From Terriglobus sp. TAA 43 (GTDB lineage: Bacteria; Acidobacteriota; Terriglobia; Terriglobales; Acidobacteriaceae), in NCBI RefSeq assembly GCF_000800015.1, contig NZ_JUGR01000001.1:2232001-2296000 (forward strand): a stretch of DNA of 64,000 bases. Direction: 5' to 3'. A program made the position numbers and the translations under genes. The notes beneath the pieces are model-generated. The model ran no database searches, was not told the origin of the DNA, and saw only the letters and a program-made list of their open reading frames with translations. Below, piece by piece: positions 1-8,729 of the stretch. How positions within the stretch are numbered: position 1 is the first letter of the stretch; every line of letters begins with the position of its first letter.

Positions 1-2
1 CG

Positions 3-842
3 AACTACGGTTCCGGAGCGTTTCACTCTCTGGCGGTGATTGATCTCGTGCATCATCAAGCTCTGACCGCCATCGATCTGGGAGCACTGACGGGACCGCA
101 TGGACTCACCTTTGTGGATGGCAAAGTATGGTTCACCGCTGAAGGCGCAAAGGTGATGGGCCGATACGACCCCGCTGCAGACAAAGTCGATCTCGTCGTG
201 GGCACGGGACAAAACCGCACGCACATGATTTCAGTCACACCGGGCGGCGATCACATCATCACCACGAATGTCAGTTCCGGCACAGTCAGTCTCATCGACA
301 AAGAGTCCGTCCGCATTCCCGGACCTCCGCCCGGCATGACTCCACCTCCGGGTGCTCCGCGACCTCCGCAGAGTGGCCCCGGAGCGCGTACCGACTGGAA
401 TCAAACCGTGGTGCGCGTAGGCAATGGCTCTGAGGGCTTCGACCTTTCACCTGACGGACGGGAGGTCTGGGTTGCCAATGCGCAGGATGGCACCATCTCC
501 ATCATCGACCGTCAGAGTAAAAGTGTGGTGCAAACCCTGCAGGTGAATGTTGCTGGAGCGAACCGACTGAAGTTCACACCGGACGGTCGTCGCGTTCTTG
601 TTTCAACCCTGAGCGGCTCCGACCTAACCATTCTCGACGCACATACCCGCAAGGTGGAGAAGCGAATTCCCATAGGGCACGGCGCCGCAGGCATCGTGAT
701 GCAGCCGGACGGCAAGCGTGCGTTCGTCGCCTGCTCACCAGATAACTACGTCGCCGTCATCGATCTGAATCAACTCACAATGACAGGAAAGTTTGCAGTC
801 GGCGACGAACCAGACGGAATGACATGGGCTGCCCGTCCTTAG
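3..842 (+). CDS. YVTN-type beta-propeller protein, 5' end cut by the window
   Basis: The reading frame is open from the first bases of the window (it reads ...NYGSGAFHSLAVIDLV), so the gene begins upstream; a GTG at 36 is an internal valine rather than a likely start. The visible 279 residues carry repeated 40-45-residue blades with the signatures LSPDGREVWVAN, FTPDGRRVLVST and MQPDGKRAFVAC, each followed by a hydrophobic strand ending in IID, ILD or VID. This is the YVTN/surface-layer beta-propeller pattern. A proline-rich insert (about residues 100-125) interrupts one blade. Such proteins are normally exported and act as binding or scaffold propellers; no catalytic residues can be named. 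The stop lies 13 bases before the convergent ABC transporter gene. Function unknown. Confidence 0.75.
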   Translation, partial: NYGSGAFHSLAVIDLVHHQALTAIDLGALTGPHGLTFVDGKVWFTAEGAKVMGRYDPAADKVDLVVGTGQNRTHMISVTPGGDHIITTNVSSGTVSLIDKESVRIPGPPPGMTPPPGAPRPPQSGPGARTDWNQTVVRVGNGSEGFDLSPDGREVWVANAQDGTISIIDRQSKSVVQTLQVNVAGANRLKFTPDGRRVLVSTLSGSDLTILDAHTRKVEKRIPIGHGAAGIVMQPDGKRAFVACSPDNYVAVIDLNQLTMTGKFAVGDEPDGMTWAARP

Positions 843-854
843 AGAAATAGAAAC

Positions 855-2816
855 TTAAAACTGCAACTGATCGACATTACCGCGATCGATCTTCAGCGGC
901 TTGCCCAGAATGATCTCGCTTCCCTGCACCGTCAGATCGCCCAGGCGTCCCGCATGGAACGACGTAGCGTTGGCCGGAATCTTCCCCTCCGCCTTCATCG
1001 TTCCGGCATAGACAGTCAGATAGCCAAGGTCCTTGGTGTTCCACAGATAGATCGCCTGCACCGTGCCGCGATGAATGTACGTACGGCAGATGCTCGGGAG
1101 CGAAAGCCCGATCACGTCAACATCCGAACGGCCGGATTGCTGCACCGCTTCAGCCGCTCCCGGGACAGCAGGCGCAGAGATTGCGATCACCATCTTCACC
1201 TGCGGATACGCCTTCAAAATCGTTTGCGTAGCGCTGAATGCTTTGTCGCGATCATCATCGCTGGGCTGAATAGTCGCCAAGCGCAGATTCGGATGCGCTG
1301 CTGCAACACGCGCTTTGATATTGCGAATCCAGTCATTCTGGTTCTCCGCACTCAACGCGCCCGTGACGATGGCGAAGTCACCTCCCTGGGGCAACAACAA
1401 CGCCGCTTCATCAGCAAGTGCAGTACCGATGCCTTCCGGCGTCGCCTGATTCAGAAAGTAATCGCGCGCATCTGTCTGCGCATCAGCATCCCAGGTCAGC
1501 ACTGCGATCCCATGTTCACGCGCCTTACGCAAGACCGTAGAGATGCTGCCCTTGTTTTCAACGGCAACCACAATCGCGTTCACGCCACGCGTAATCCAGT
1601 TTTCAACCAGCTCATTCTGCTGTGACGCATCCAGACTTGTAGGGCCGTCCCAGATCATGTTCACATGCAGCTCTTTCGCCGCTTCTTCCGCCCCAGCACG
1701 TGCACTAATGAAGTAAGGATCGCCCTTCGCCTTCGGCATGACAGCGACAGTGAGTTGCTGTGCACTGCCGCCATGTTTTCCACGCATCGCAAAGAAGACA
1801 CCGACTGCCAGAAGCGCAACCACGGCAACTGCAATCAGAGGCGTACGTTTTGTCGCTCCCGTTTCCGATGGTGCCTTCTTCCTGCGAAGCTGATCCGCCG
1901 AAACAATCAGCAGCAGCAACACGCCGGTCAACACACCGTTCAGTTCGCTCGGCAACGCCATCAGGTGCATGCCGTTCTGCAGCACGCTCAGGAAGAACAG
2001 TCCCAACAACGATCCGAAAATGGTGCCACGGCCACCAAAGACGCTGGTGCCACCTAAAACAATCGCTGCGATCGCCTGCAACTCATACCCGGTGCCAAGG
2101 TCTGACTTCGCAAGTCCAAGATGCGCAACATAAATAATGCCCGCCAGTGCCGCCACCAAGCCGGACAGGAGATAGATAAGTGCAATCCGCTTGCGTACAG
2201 GAATACCGGCATAGCGCGCGCCCTCTGCATTGAATCCGATTGCATACAGCGCGCGGCCAATCACGGAACGATGAAGCAGTACCCAATAGGCTGCCACCAC
2301 CAGCAAAAACAGCGGCAGTTGTACCGGAATCACCTTAAGGAAATATCCCTGTCCAAAGTGCAGAAACGCAGGCGAGAAGCCAGTGAAGCTCACAGCACCA
2401 TGCGTAATACCTTCCGCAATACCGCGATAAAGCGAATAAGTTCCCAGCGTGACGATGAGCGGCGGCAGTTGCAGCCCTGCAATCAGCGCAGCATTGATGC
2501 CACCCGCAACGAGCCCGATCAGTAGCGACAACACAATCGCAACACCCGTGTGCCAGTGCGCGCTTTGTGTCATCACGCCAAACAAAACAGCCGTGATGCC
2601 AATAGTGGAACCAACCGAAAGATCAATGCCGCCCGTAATCAGGATCGGCGTCAGCGCAACAGCCAGCAGCCCAAGCTCTACAGAGAAGCGCAGTACTTCA
2701 AAGAAATTTCCCCATGTCGCAAAACTCGGTGCGGATGCTGCGAAGAAGAGAATCTCCAATAGCAGCGCAATGAGCAATGCAATTTCATTCACAGAGAGAC
2801 GCGCGCGCTTAACCAA
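855..2816 (-). CDS. ABC sugar importer: permease fused to substrate-binding protein
   Basis: A 653-residue fusion. Residues 1-315 are an RbsC-type membrane permease (ITGGIDLSVGS near residue 60, the LGGTSVFGGRGT loop near 255, about ten membrane segments). Residues 326-344 form one extra membrane segment, and residues 355-653 are a complete periplasmic sugar-binding fold of the RbsB/RhaS class (TVAVMPKAKGDPYF start, 'VENWITRGVNAIVVAVEN', 'AVLTWDADA'). In ordinary CUT2 importers these are two proteins; here the extra segment would place the binding domain in the periplasm while tethering it to its own channel. TTG start at 2816 with GGAGGTGG just upstream, overlapping the preceding permease by 8 bases. 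Last gene of the transporter unit. Sugar specificity cannot be read from the sequence. Confidence 0.85.
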   Translation of the reverse strand: MVKRARLSVNEIALLIALLLEILFFAASAPSFATWGNFFEVLRFSVELGLLAVALTPILITGGIDLSVGSTIGITAVLFGVMTQSAHWHTGVAIVLSLLIGLVAGGINAALIAGLQLPPLIVTLGTYSLYRGIAEGITHGAVSFTGFSPAFLHFGQGYFLKVIPVQLPLFLLVVAAYWVLLHRSVIGRALYAIGFNAEGARYAGIPVRKRIALIYLLSGLVAALAGIIYVAHLGLAKSDLGTGYELQAIAAIVLGGTSVFGGRGTIFGSLLGLFFLSVLQNGMHLMALPSELNGVLTGVLLLLIVSADQLRRKKAPSETGATKRTPLIAVAVVALLAVGVFFAMRGKHGGSAQQLTVAVMPKAKGDPYFISARAGAEEAAKELHVNMIWDGPTSLDASQQNELVENWITRGVNAIVVAVENKGSISTVLRKAREHGIAVLTWDADAQTDARDYFLNQATPEGIGTALADEAALLLPQGGDFAIVTGALSAENQNDWIRNIKARVAAAHPNLRLATIQPSDDDRDKAFSATQTILKAYPQVKMVIAISAPAVPGAAEAVQQSGRSDVDVIGLSLPSICRTYIHRGTVQAIYLWNTKDLGYLTVYAGTMKAEGKIPANATSFHAGRLGDLTVQGSEIILGKPLKIDRGNVDQLQF

Positions 2817-3762
2817 GAGCCACCTCCGTGGAACGCTTACGGCGGTACTGGCTCAACGCATGAAAACTGACGGCAACAAGAATGATCGCGCCCTGCAACG
2901 CCTTTTCCCAATACGCGCTTACACCTAGGAACGTAAGCGCAGGACCGATGATGCCGAGCAAAATAACGCCGAGCAGCGTTCCCGTTATCGTTGCTGATCC
3001 ACCAGTAATCGCTGCACCACCAACAGCTACAGCCGCGATCACCTTTAACTCCATACCGAGGCCGCTGTTGCTCGGCACCTGCTGGAATCGCACTGCATTC
3101 AACGTGGCCGCAAGCCCTGTCAAAGCGCCCGTCAGGACAAAGACTCCGAAGACAACACGCTGCGTATTCAATCCCATCTGCTGTGCGGCCGCCGCATTCG
3201 ATCCCGTTGCAAAGATCGCTCGCCCTACACGCAGATTGCGCAACGCCCATGCGAATCCTGCAGTCATCAAAGCGGTAAGGATGAAAACACTCGCTGTGTA
3301 CGTGTGCGATGCCAAACCGAAACGCACAAACGATGCAGGCAATCCACCCACCCAAGCGCCCTGCGTTGCCCATCGCAAACCATCACGCAACGCCACCATC
3401 GTCCCCAGCGTGACGACAATCGAAGGGATACGAACCCATGCGGTCAGCGCACCATTCAACGCTCCGCAAGCGGCACCGGTAAGAATCGCCGCCAGAAGAA
3501 ATACGGGGGCAGGCGCACCCGCCTTTGCCGTAATACCCGCAACAATGCTGCACAGCGCAAAGATGGAACCAATCGAAATATCAATCTGTGCTGTAACGAT
3601 CACGGCCGTCATGCCCAGCGCAATCAACATCACCGGCATGTTCGCCAGGAACAGATCCGCAAGATTCTCCCCAGTGAAGAATCCCTGCACCGTGAACGCC
3701 AGCAGTAACAGCAGCAAAACGTTAGCTGCTGCAATCGCTATTTCCTGAGTATGGCGCTTCAA
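2809..3762 (-). CDS. ABC sugar transporter permease, RbsC/RhaP class
   Basis: A 317-residue inner-membrane permease of the CUT2 (ribose/rhamnose/xylose) family with about nine to ten hydrophobic segments. It has the family loop AQIDISIGSIFALCS near the N-terminus and the GGAAITGGSATITGT loop near residue 240. I chose a TTG at 3762, which overlaps the TGA of the ATPase gene (TTGA), because a GGAGG lies 8 bases upstream inside the end of that gene; the longer open frame to 3819 would run back through the ATPase coding region. It is translationally coupled to the ATPase and to the permease-binding-protein fusion. The importer therefore has two different permease subunits, as in rhamnose-type transporters, which supports a heterodimeric channel. 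Confidence 0.85.
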   Translation of the reverse strand: MKRHTQEIAIAAANVLLLLLLAFTVQGFFTGENLADLFLANMPVMLIALGMTAVIVTAQIDISIGSIFALCSIVAGITAKAGAPAPVFLLAAILTGAACGALNGALTAWVRIPSIVVTLGTMVALRDGLRWATQGAWVGGLPASFVRFGLASHTYTASVFILTALMTAGFAWALRNLRVGRAIFATGSNAAAAQQMGLNTQRVVFGVFVLTGALTGLAATLNAVRFQQVPSNSGLGMELKVIAAVAVGGAAITGGSATITGTLLGVILLGIIGPALTFLGVSAYWEKALQGAIILVAVSFHALSQYRRKRSTEVALG

Positions 3763-5282
3763 GCAGCATCCTCCGCTGCATGTCCGAAGGCCAGCGCCAT
3801 CAACCGCTCCTGCGTGCACGTATCACGTTGCAACACACCAGCAATCGTGCCCTGATGAAAGACGGCGATGCGATCGCTCATGCCCATCACTTCCGGCAGT
3901 TCCGACGAGATCAGGATCACCGCCATCCCCTGCTCTGCAAGTTCCATGATGAGTTCGTGAATCTCCGCCTTCGACCCCACGTCCACACCCTGCGTGGGCT
4001 CATCCAGAATCATGATCTTCGGCTTGGTGGCCAACCATCGCGACAGTGCCACCTTCTGCTGATTGCCACCAGACAATGATCCCGCTGTCACGTGCACATC
4101 CGGAGCTTTTACTCGCAAGCTTTCGCGATAGTGGTTCGCAAGTGCCTCTTCCGCATCGCGTTGAATCAGGCCGTTGCGTGATACCTGCGATAGGTCGGCC
4201 ATACTGATGTTCTGCGCAATCGGCATCTCCAACACCACACCGTGCTGTCGGCGATCTTCCGGAAGATAAGCAATGCCTGCGGCAACAGCATCAGCAGGTG
4301 AATCAATTTTCACCACATTGCCAAAAACAATCACATCGCTGCTTGCAGGAGTCAGCCCAAAGAGCGTGCGCGCAAGCTCTGTGCGTCCCGAACCAACAAG
4401 TCCGGCAAAGCCAAGAATCTCGCCACTGCGAACCTCGAAGGAGATATCCCTCAGCCCGACATCGGCATGATGCAAACCACTTACCTGCAATGCCACATCC
4501 CCAATGGGAACTTCACGCTTAGGGAACACACTTTCAATGGAGCGCCCCACCATCAGCTGAATCAATTCCGGCTTCGTGACATCGGACGCATGCCGCACGG
4601 CAACGGTTTCGCCATCACGCAGCACTGTGATGCGGTCGGCAATGCTAAGAATTTCATCTAGGCGATGTGAGATGTACACCATGGCCACGCCCTGCGAACG
4701 CAGCTTGCGAATCAGAGCAAACAGGTTGTTTACTTCGCGATCACTCAACAGCGCGGTGGGCTCATCCATCAGCAGTATCTTTGCTTCCGCGCTTATGGCT
4801 TTGGCAATTTCCACAATTTGTTGCTCCGCCATGCTCAACGTGTTCGCAAGACGATCAGGGTCAAGATCGCTACCAACCGCTGCCAGCAAACGGCGTGCAT
4901 TTTCGCGACGCTGTTTCCAGTTCACGCGAATGCCGCGCTGTCCCTGCTCCAAAGCAAGCGCAATGTTTTCTGCCACAGTTAAATCTGGAAACAGTGCAGG
5001 CTGCTGATAGATGGCGCTGATGCCCAGAGAACGAGCCATGTTGGGATCGTTCGTTCCCACCACATTGCCGAAGATTTTCAGCTCACCGCTGTCCGCCGTG
5101 ATGGCTCCCGTGATGACCTTCGTAAGCGTCGATTTGCCCGCGCCATTCTCACCAATCAGCGCATTCACTTCACCTGCGCGCAGGTCCAGCGAGCCATTGC
5201 GTAGCGCACGTACCCCCGCATAGCTCTTGGTCAGCGCGGACACGCGGAGAATCTCTTGTGGCTCAGCGGAAGCAGTCGGCAT
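3759..5282 (-). CDS. ABC sugar transporter ATP-binding protein, two nucleotide-binding domains
   Basis: A 507-residue cytoplasmic ATPase of the RbsA/MglA/RhaT type made of two fused nucleotide-binding domains. Domain 1 has Walker A GENGAGKST (about residue 44) and Walker B ILLMDEPTALL. Domain 2 has the degenerate P-loop GLVGSGRTE that is normal for this family, a canonical signature SGGNQQKVALSRW and Walker B IMILDEPTQGVDVG. The second permease starts at its stop codon (TTGA overlap). First gene of the transporter unit; a terminator-like hairpin lies between it and the isomerase gene upstream, so expression from the isomerase promoter is probably attenuated. Confidence 0.93.
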   Translation of the reverse strand: MPTASAEPQEILRVSALTKSYAGVRALRNGSLDLRAGEVNALIGENGAGKSTLTKVITGAITADSGELKIFGNVVGTNDPNMARSLGISAIYQQPALFPDLTVAENIALALEQGQRGIRVNWKQRRENARRLLAAVGSDLDPDRLANTLSMAEQQIVEIAKAISAEAKILLMDEPTALLSDREVNNLFALIRKLRSQGVAMVYISHRLDEILSIADRITVLRDGETVAVRHASDVTKPELIQLMVGRSIESVFPKREVPIGDVALQVSGLHHADVGLRDISFEVRSGEILGFAGLVGSGRTELARTLFGLTPASSDVIVFGNVVKIDSPADAVAAGIAYLPEDRRQHGVVLEMPIAQNISMADLSQVSRNGLIQRDAEEALANHYRESLRVKAPDVHVTAGSLSGGNQQKVALSRWLATKPKIMILDEPTQGVDVGSKAEIHELIMELAEQGMAVILISSELPEVMGMSDRIAVFHQGTIAGVLQRDTCTQERLMALAFGHAAEDAA

Positions 5283-5303
5283 GAATCGTCTCAGTTTCGC
5301 GGC

Positions 5304-5356
5304 AAAAAAAGAAGCGCCCTGCGGCGTACAAGCGTTATACCGCAGAGCGCATTCTT
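5304..5356 (-). terminator. Rho-independent terminator/attenuator between isomerase and ABC genes
   Basis: Inverted repeat with arms GCGCcCTGCGG (5314-5324) and CCGCAGaGCGC (5340-5350), extended by AAGAA/TTCTT outside. On the minus strand the hairpin is followed by TTCTTTTTTT (5304-5313 read in reverse). It sits between the stop of the fucose-isomerase-like gene and the start of the ABC ATPase gene, both minus strand, so it could lower transporter expression relative to the enzymes or end the first transcript. Confidence 0.7.
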
Positions 5357-5378
5357 CTGGCGAAACAGGACCGGTTGA

Positions 5379-6965
5379 CTACACGTGCACACCGCACAGG
5401 TGAACGGTAATGCCCAGCGCGGAACACATGGCGGCCTTAGTCGCCAACGCCTTCAGCGCCTCGTCGCGGCTGCCCGCATAGGTAATGCTGACATGGTTGG
5501 CGCGATGGCGCGCCATGAAGGCATCCCGGCTCACACCCTCCGTGACTGCGCTCACCATGGGCCACTGCTTCGTCGTTTCGTTCCAGCGTGCCTCGGTTTC
5601 GTCTTCCGGCAACGTAATGACCTTGGCCAATCCCAGATCGATGTGCATTGCGCCGCCTTCTACAAACACACGGCTCCAAACCACATCACCGGGGCGTCCA
5701 ATACCCTTCAGAGTGCCGCCGCCCAGTGGGAAATACATGGCAGGCTGGCGATCACTCTGCGAACCGGCATAGCCGCCCACAAAGTGGCTCGCCGGAGCGG
5801 CACCGGAAATCTGCCATAGCCATACGTAATCGTCGCCATACGGCTTGCCCCAACGAACATCATGCAGCGTGGTCGACGGATCAAGCCCCAACGCCTTCCA
5901 GCAGCGATTCGTAATGACGCCATCCACACCGGCGCACTCGTCCACTTCGTTGAAGTGCGGCAGCGCATCGCCTGCGTAGAGTTCGCGGCCATCGTCGCTC
6001 TTTACCGGAGGACGATCAGGATTGTTCAACAAACCTTCTACCAGGTCCGAAGCGGGAGCCAGGTCCTTCAATCCCTGCTGATATTGAATGCCCACGCTGT
6101 CACAGCCAAACTCATCGGCCATGCGCAGCGCGGCAATGTACATACGGCACTGTTCCAGAATCTGACGATCGGTCAATTCGCTGGCTTCGTCAGTGCCTGT
6201 GTTGAACTTCAGTCCTTTCGCATCCAGCCATGTGCGCACAGCCTGTGCGTCGGCGTCGCTCACGGTCCGCATACGCGCAAACAACGCCGACTGGCTCAGC
6301 CGCTCCTTGAAGAAGCCCGCACGATTCAACGGCTCATCATCAATGATGGCGTTGTACATGCCCATGCAGCCTTCATCGAAGACGCCCAGGATGATCTTCC
6401 GTTCCAGCAACTCCGCTGCCAGCTTCTGCCCCAGTGAGTTTGCATCCGCCGGAAGGTTGGCAGTATCCAGCAGTGCCACGTGGGACAGATCGTGTGTCAC
6501 ATTGCCGGTGGTAATCCACTCACGCAGACCGCGCAGAGCAAAGTCGTCAGTAAAATTCTCGCTCCACAGCGTGGAGAAACGAACACCGGCCTTCACCAGC
6601 GATCCATTCAGGTTCAACAGACCCACCAGTCCGGGCCACTGACCTGACCAGTTCGCCAGCGTCAGGATCGGCCCCTTATGCGAGCGCATACCCGGCAGCA
6701 CGTGATGCGTGTACTGCCACGCAGCCGTGGCGAAAACCAGCGGCGCATCCGCAGGGATATTCCGGAACACATCCATACCCATGCGCTGGCTCGAAATAAA
6801 GCCATGCCCAGCCTTTTCATCCACGGGAAATGCACGGATCAGTTCACAGCCGTTTTCGGCAAAGACCTGCGTTAAACGCGCTTCCAGTTCGGCCTGCGCG
6901 GGCCAACATACACGGTTTGCGCTCAGGCGAAGATCGCCGCTGGTGACGAGATAGACCTGCTTCAT
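5379..6965 (-). CDS. L-fucose/L-arabinose isomerase-like protein
   Basis: A 528-residue cytoplasmic protein of the fucose isomerase-related superfamily (COG2407-like). Family features are the N-terminal Rossmann-like region (VYLVTSGDLRLSANRVCW; PLVFATAAWQYTHH), the central FDEGCMGMYNAII block at about residue 207, the DSVGIQYQQGLKD region and the DECAGVDGVIT block near residue 340. Family members interconvert aldoses and ketoses with a Mn2+ ion. It is shorter than E. coli FucI (591 residues) and I could not assign all three metal ligands, so substrate and even isomerase activity are inferences. ATG overlaps the TGA of the DapA-like aldolase gene (ATGA), so the two are translationally coupled and probably act in one pathway. 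Confidence 0.75.
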   Translation of the reverse strand: MKQVYLVTSGDLRLSANRVCWPAQAELEARLTQVFAENGCELIRAFPVDEKAGHGFISSQRMGMDVFRNIPADAPLVFATAAWQYTHHVLPGMRSHKGPILTLANWSGQWPGLVGLLNLNGSLVKAGVRFSTLWSENFTDDFALRGLREWITTGNVTHDLSHVALLDTANLPADANSLGQKLAAELLERKIILGVFDEGCMGMYNAIIDDEPLNRAGFFKERLSQSALFARMRTVSDADAQAVRTWLDAKGLKFNTGTDEASELTDRQILEQCRMYIAALRMADEFGCDSVGIQYQQGLKDLAPASDLVEGLLNNPDRPPVKSDDGRELYAGDALPHFNEVDECAGVDGVITNRCWKALGLDPSTTLHDVRWGKPYGDDYVWLWQISGAAPASHFVGGYAGSQSDRQPAMYFPLGGGTLKGIGRPGDVVWSRVFVEGGAMHIDLGLAKVITLPEDETEARWNETTKQWPMVSAVTEGVSRDAFMARHRANHVSITYAGSRDEALKALATKAAMCSALGITVHLCGVHV

Positions 6966-7864
6966 GCTGCTTTACCTACCTTTGTGCTCACTACCTGTTT
7001 GGCCCAATCCGCAAACCACGTCTGCAAGGAAGCAATCTCTGATACGCGCTCGGCCGACAGGGGGAAAGGATAACTTGCGCGCGTAAATCCACGCACCTCG
7101 CTGGCCACTTTCAGGCCCCACGGCGTAGGCAGCGGATTCAAATGTTCAATGAATTCCTTCAACAATTCTTTGTTCAGCTCGTAGTTCTTGCTGCCGGGCT
7201 TGGAGGCAAACAGCTCCGTCATCAGCTCCGGAAGAGCACACGCCACACCCGACACGACGCCGTCACACACGCCCTCTTCCATTGCTGGGCACAAGGCGGA
7301 ATCATTGCCGATGATGCGCGTACCCGAAACCTTCTCCACCGTCATGGCGCGAACAATATCCAGCGACCCGCCGCTGTCCTTAATGCCCACAATGTTGTCG
7401 TGCGACCGCAACAGAGACAGCACAGTGTCCACCTCTAACCCGCTGGTGAACTGCGGCAGGTTGTACAGCAGTACCGGGATTGGCACCGCATCCGCAACGG
7501 CCATGGAAAACGCCCGCAGATCATCCTGCCGGTACGGGAAGAACGACGGCATGGGCAGCAATACCGCCTGCGCGCCGTGGTAGGCGGCAATCTTCCCGCG
7601 AAGCACGGCGCCGCGCACATCGCCCGCGCCAATTCCAACCAGAATCCGCGAAGACGGCGCGACGGCACGTGCCATCTTCAGGGTCAGGGCCAGTTCGTCC
7701 GGCGTGGCGTAGGTGAATTCGCCAGTTGCACCGTTAACGGCATAGCCCGTCATGCTTTCACGTTCAGGAAGGTCAAATTGCCTGCGCAGGCTATCGGTGT
7801 CGATTGCACCGTATTCGTTGCGAGGGGCCAGTAGGGCAGCATAAACTCCGCGGATTTGTGTCAT
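6962..7864 (-). CDS. DapA/NanA-family aldolase (dihydrodipicolinate synthase-like)
   Basis: A 300-residue class I aldolase of the DHDPS/N-acetylneuraminate lyase superfamily. Visible are the GATGEF motif at the dicarboxylate/keto-acid binding loop, the catalytic tyrosine in PVLLYNLP and the Schiff-base lysine in VGIKDSGG. True lysine-pathway DHDPS usually has GTTGE and sits with dap genes. Here the neighbours are a sugar isomerase and a sugar importer, so a 2-keto-3-deoxy sugar acid or related aldolase role is more likely. I chose ATG 7864 because it begins MTQIRGVYAAL, the normal family start; the frame stays open about 30 codons upstream without family similarity. First gene of the minus-strand unit, divergent from gntR. 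Confidence 0.85.
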   Translation of the reverse strand: MTQIRGVYAALLAPRNEYGAIDTDSLRRQFDLPERESMTGYAVNGATGEFTYATPDELALTLKMARAVAPSSRILVGIGAGDVRGAVLRGKIAAYHGAQAVLLPMPSFFPYRQDDLRAFSMAVADAVPIPVLLYNLPQFTSGLEVDTVLSLLRSHDNIVGIKDSGGSLDIVRAMTVEKVSGTRIIGNDSALCPAMEEGVCDGVVSGVACALPELMTELFASKPGSKNYELNKELLKEFIEHLNPLPTPWGLKVASEVRGFTRASYPFPLSAERVSEIASLQTWFADWAKQVVSTKVGKAA

Positions 7865-7921
7865 GGGAGGTCCGTTCAAAAATTTCCGATCGAAGGAAAT
7901 GTAGCAGACTCGTGTTCTGTA

Positions 7922-7929
7922 TGTCGACA
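7922..7929. promoter_or_regulatory. TGTCGACA palindrome, candidate GntR operator (site 1)
   Basis: Perfect 8-bp palindrome in the divergent promoter region between the DapA-like aldolase gene (start 7864) and the FadR-type gntR gene. The same ATGTCGACA occurs in front of the MFS gene at 10030. Its GT..AC core fits the general GntR-family operator style; binding is inferred. Confidence 0.4.
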
Positions 7930-7964
7930 ATTTGCACACACAAAGTCCGCGATACACTTGCTCC

Positions 7965-8729
7965 GTGCCCCGTCGCTCGAAAACACATCACCCCGGCCCC
8001 AAACCGTCCGTAAGGATGAAGGCGTACCAACTCATCCAACAGAAGATCGCCTCGGGCGAGCTTCGCGCCGGATCACTCCTTAGCGAACTCGCCCTTGCGC
8101 GCGAACTGGGCAGCAGCCGCACCCCCATCCGCGAAGCCGCTGGCCAGTTGTTGGCGGAAGGACTACTGGAACTTAGCCCGGGTGGCGGCCTCCTCGTGAC
8201 GCAACTCACACGTCAGGCCATCGTTGACCTGTATGAATTGCGCGAGGCTCTGGAAGTGTTCGCAGTCGGCCGTGCCGCGCAGAATGGTGTGCGGCCCGCG
8301 GATAAGGAGCGGCTGGAAGGTTTGCTGGCGGAAACACAGGTGTTGCTGAAAGAGTTGAAGAGCAGTGGTTCCGCAGAGCTAAACGCCGAACAGATGAAGC
8401 GGTTCACCGTTGCAGACCTCGGCTTCCACTCGCTTCTGATTCGAATCGCGTCCAACGCGCGCATCCTCAAGGTGGTCAATGACACGCGACTGATGATGCG
8501 CATCTTCGCCATTCAGCGTAGCGGCCATCGCCGCGACGAGTTGGAACGCATCCATCGCCATCACCGTGCGATTCTGCAAGCTGTTCTGCAGTGCAATCCT
8601 GAAGAAGCCCGACGTCTGCTGGCCGAGCATATTCAGGCCAGCGGAAGCGAACGATTGGAGCAATTCGATCGCTGGGAGCGCGAAAACCACCTTGCAGCGT
8701 TGGAATCCGCCACACCTTACGCGATGTGA
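7965..8729 (+). CDS. GntR-family transcriptional regulator, FadR/FCD subfamily
   Basis: A 254-residue DNA-binding regulator. The N-terminal winged helix (YQLIQQKIASGELRAGSLLSE...LGSSRTPIREAAGQLLAEGLLE) is classic GntR. The C-terminal all-helical FCD ligand domain shows FHSLLIRIASNARI and a late HHRAIL histidine, the usual metal/ligand site. FCD regulators typically sense sugar acids or related metabolites. GTG 7965 is preferred: it leaves a short basic tail before the helix. ATG 8016 is the alternative and would remove it. It is divergent from the aldolase-isomerase-transporter unit and ends 13 bases inside the convergent MFS gene, suggesting it controls both. Confidence 0.88.
   Translation: MPRRSKTHHPGPKPSVRMKAYQLIQQKIASGELRAGSLLSELALARELGSSRTPIREAAGQLLAEGLLELSPGGGLLVTQLTRQAIVDLYELREALEVFAVGRAAQNGVRPADKERLEGLLAETQVLLKELKSSGSAELNAEQMKRFTVADLGFHSLLIRIASNARILKVVNDTRLMMRIFAIQRSGHRRDELERIHRHHRAILQAVLQCNPEEARRLLAEHIQASGSERLEQFDRWERENHLAALESATPYAM

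Noticed and set aside
6962-7864. Lysine-pathway dihydrodipicolinate synthase (dapA)
   Set aside because: GATGE instead of GTTGE, coupled to a sugar isomerase and not to dap genes; sugar-related aldolase is more consistent.
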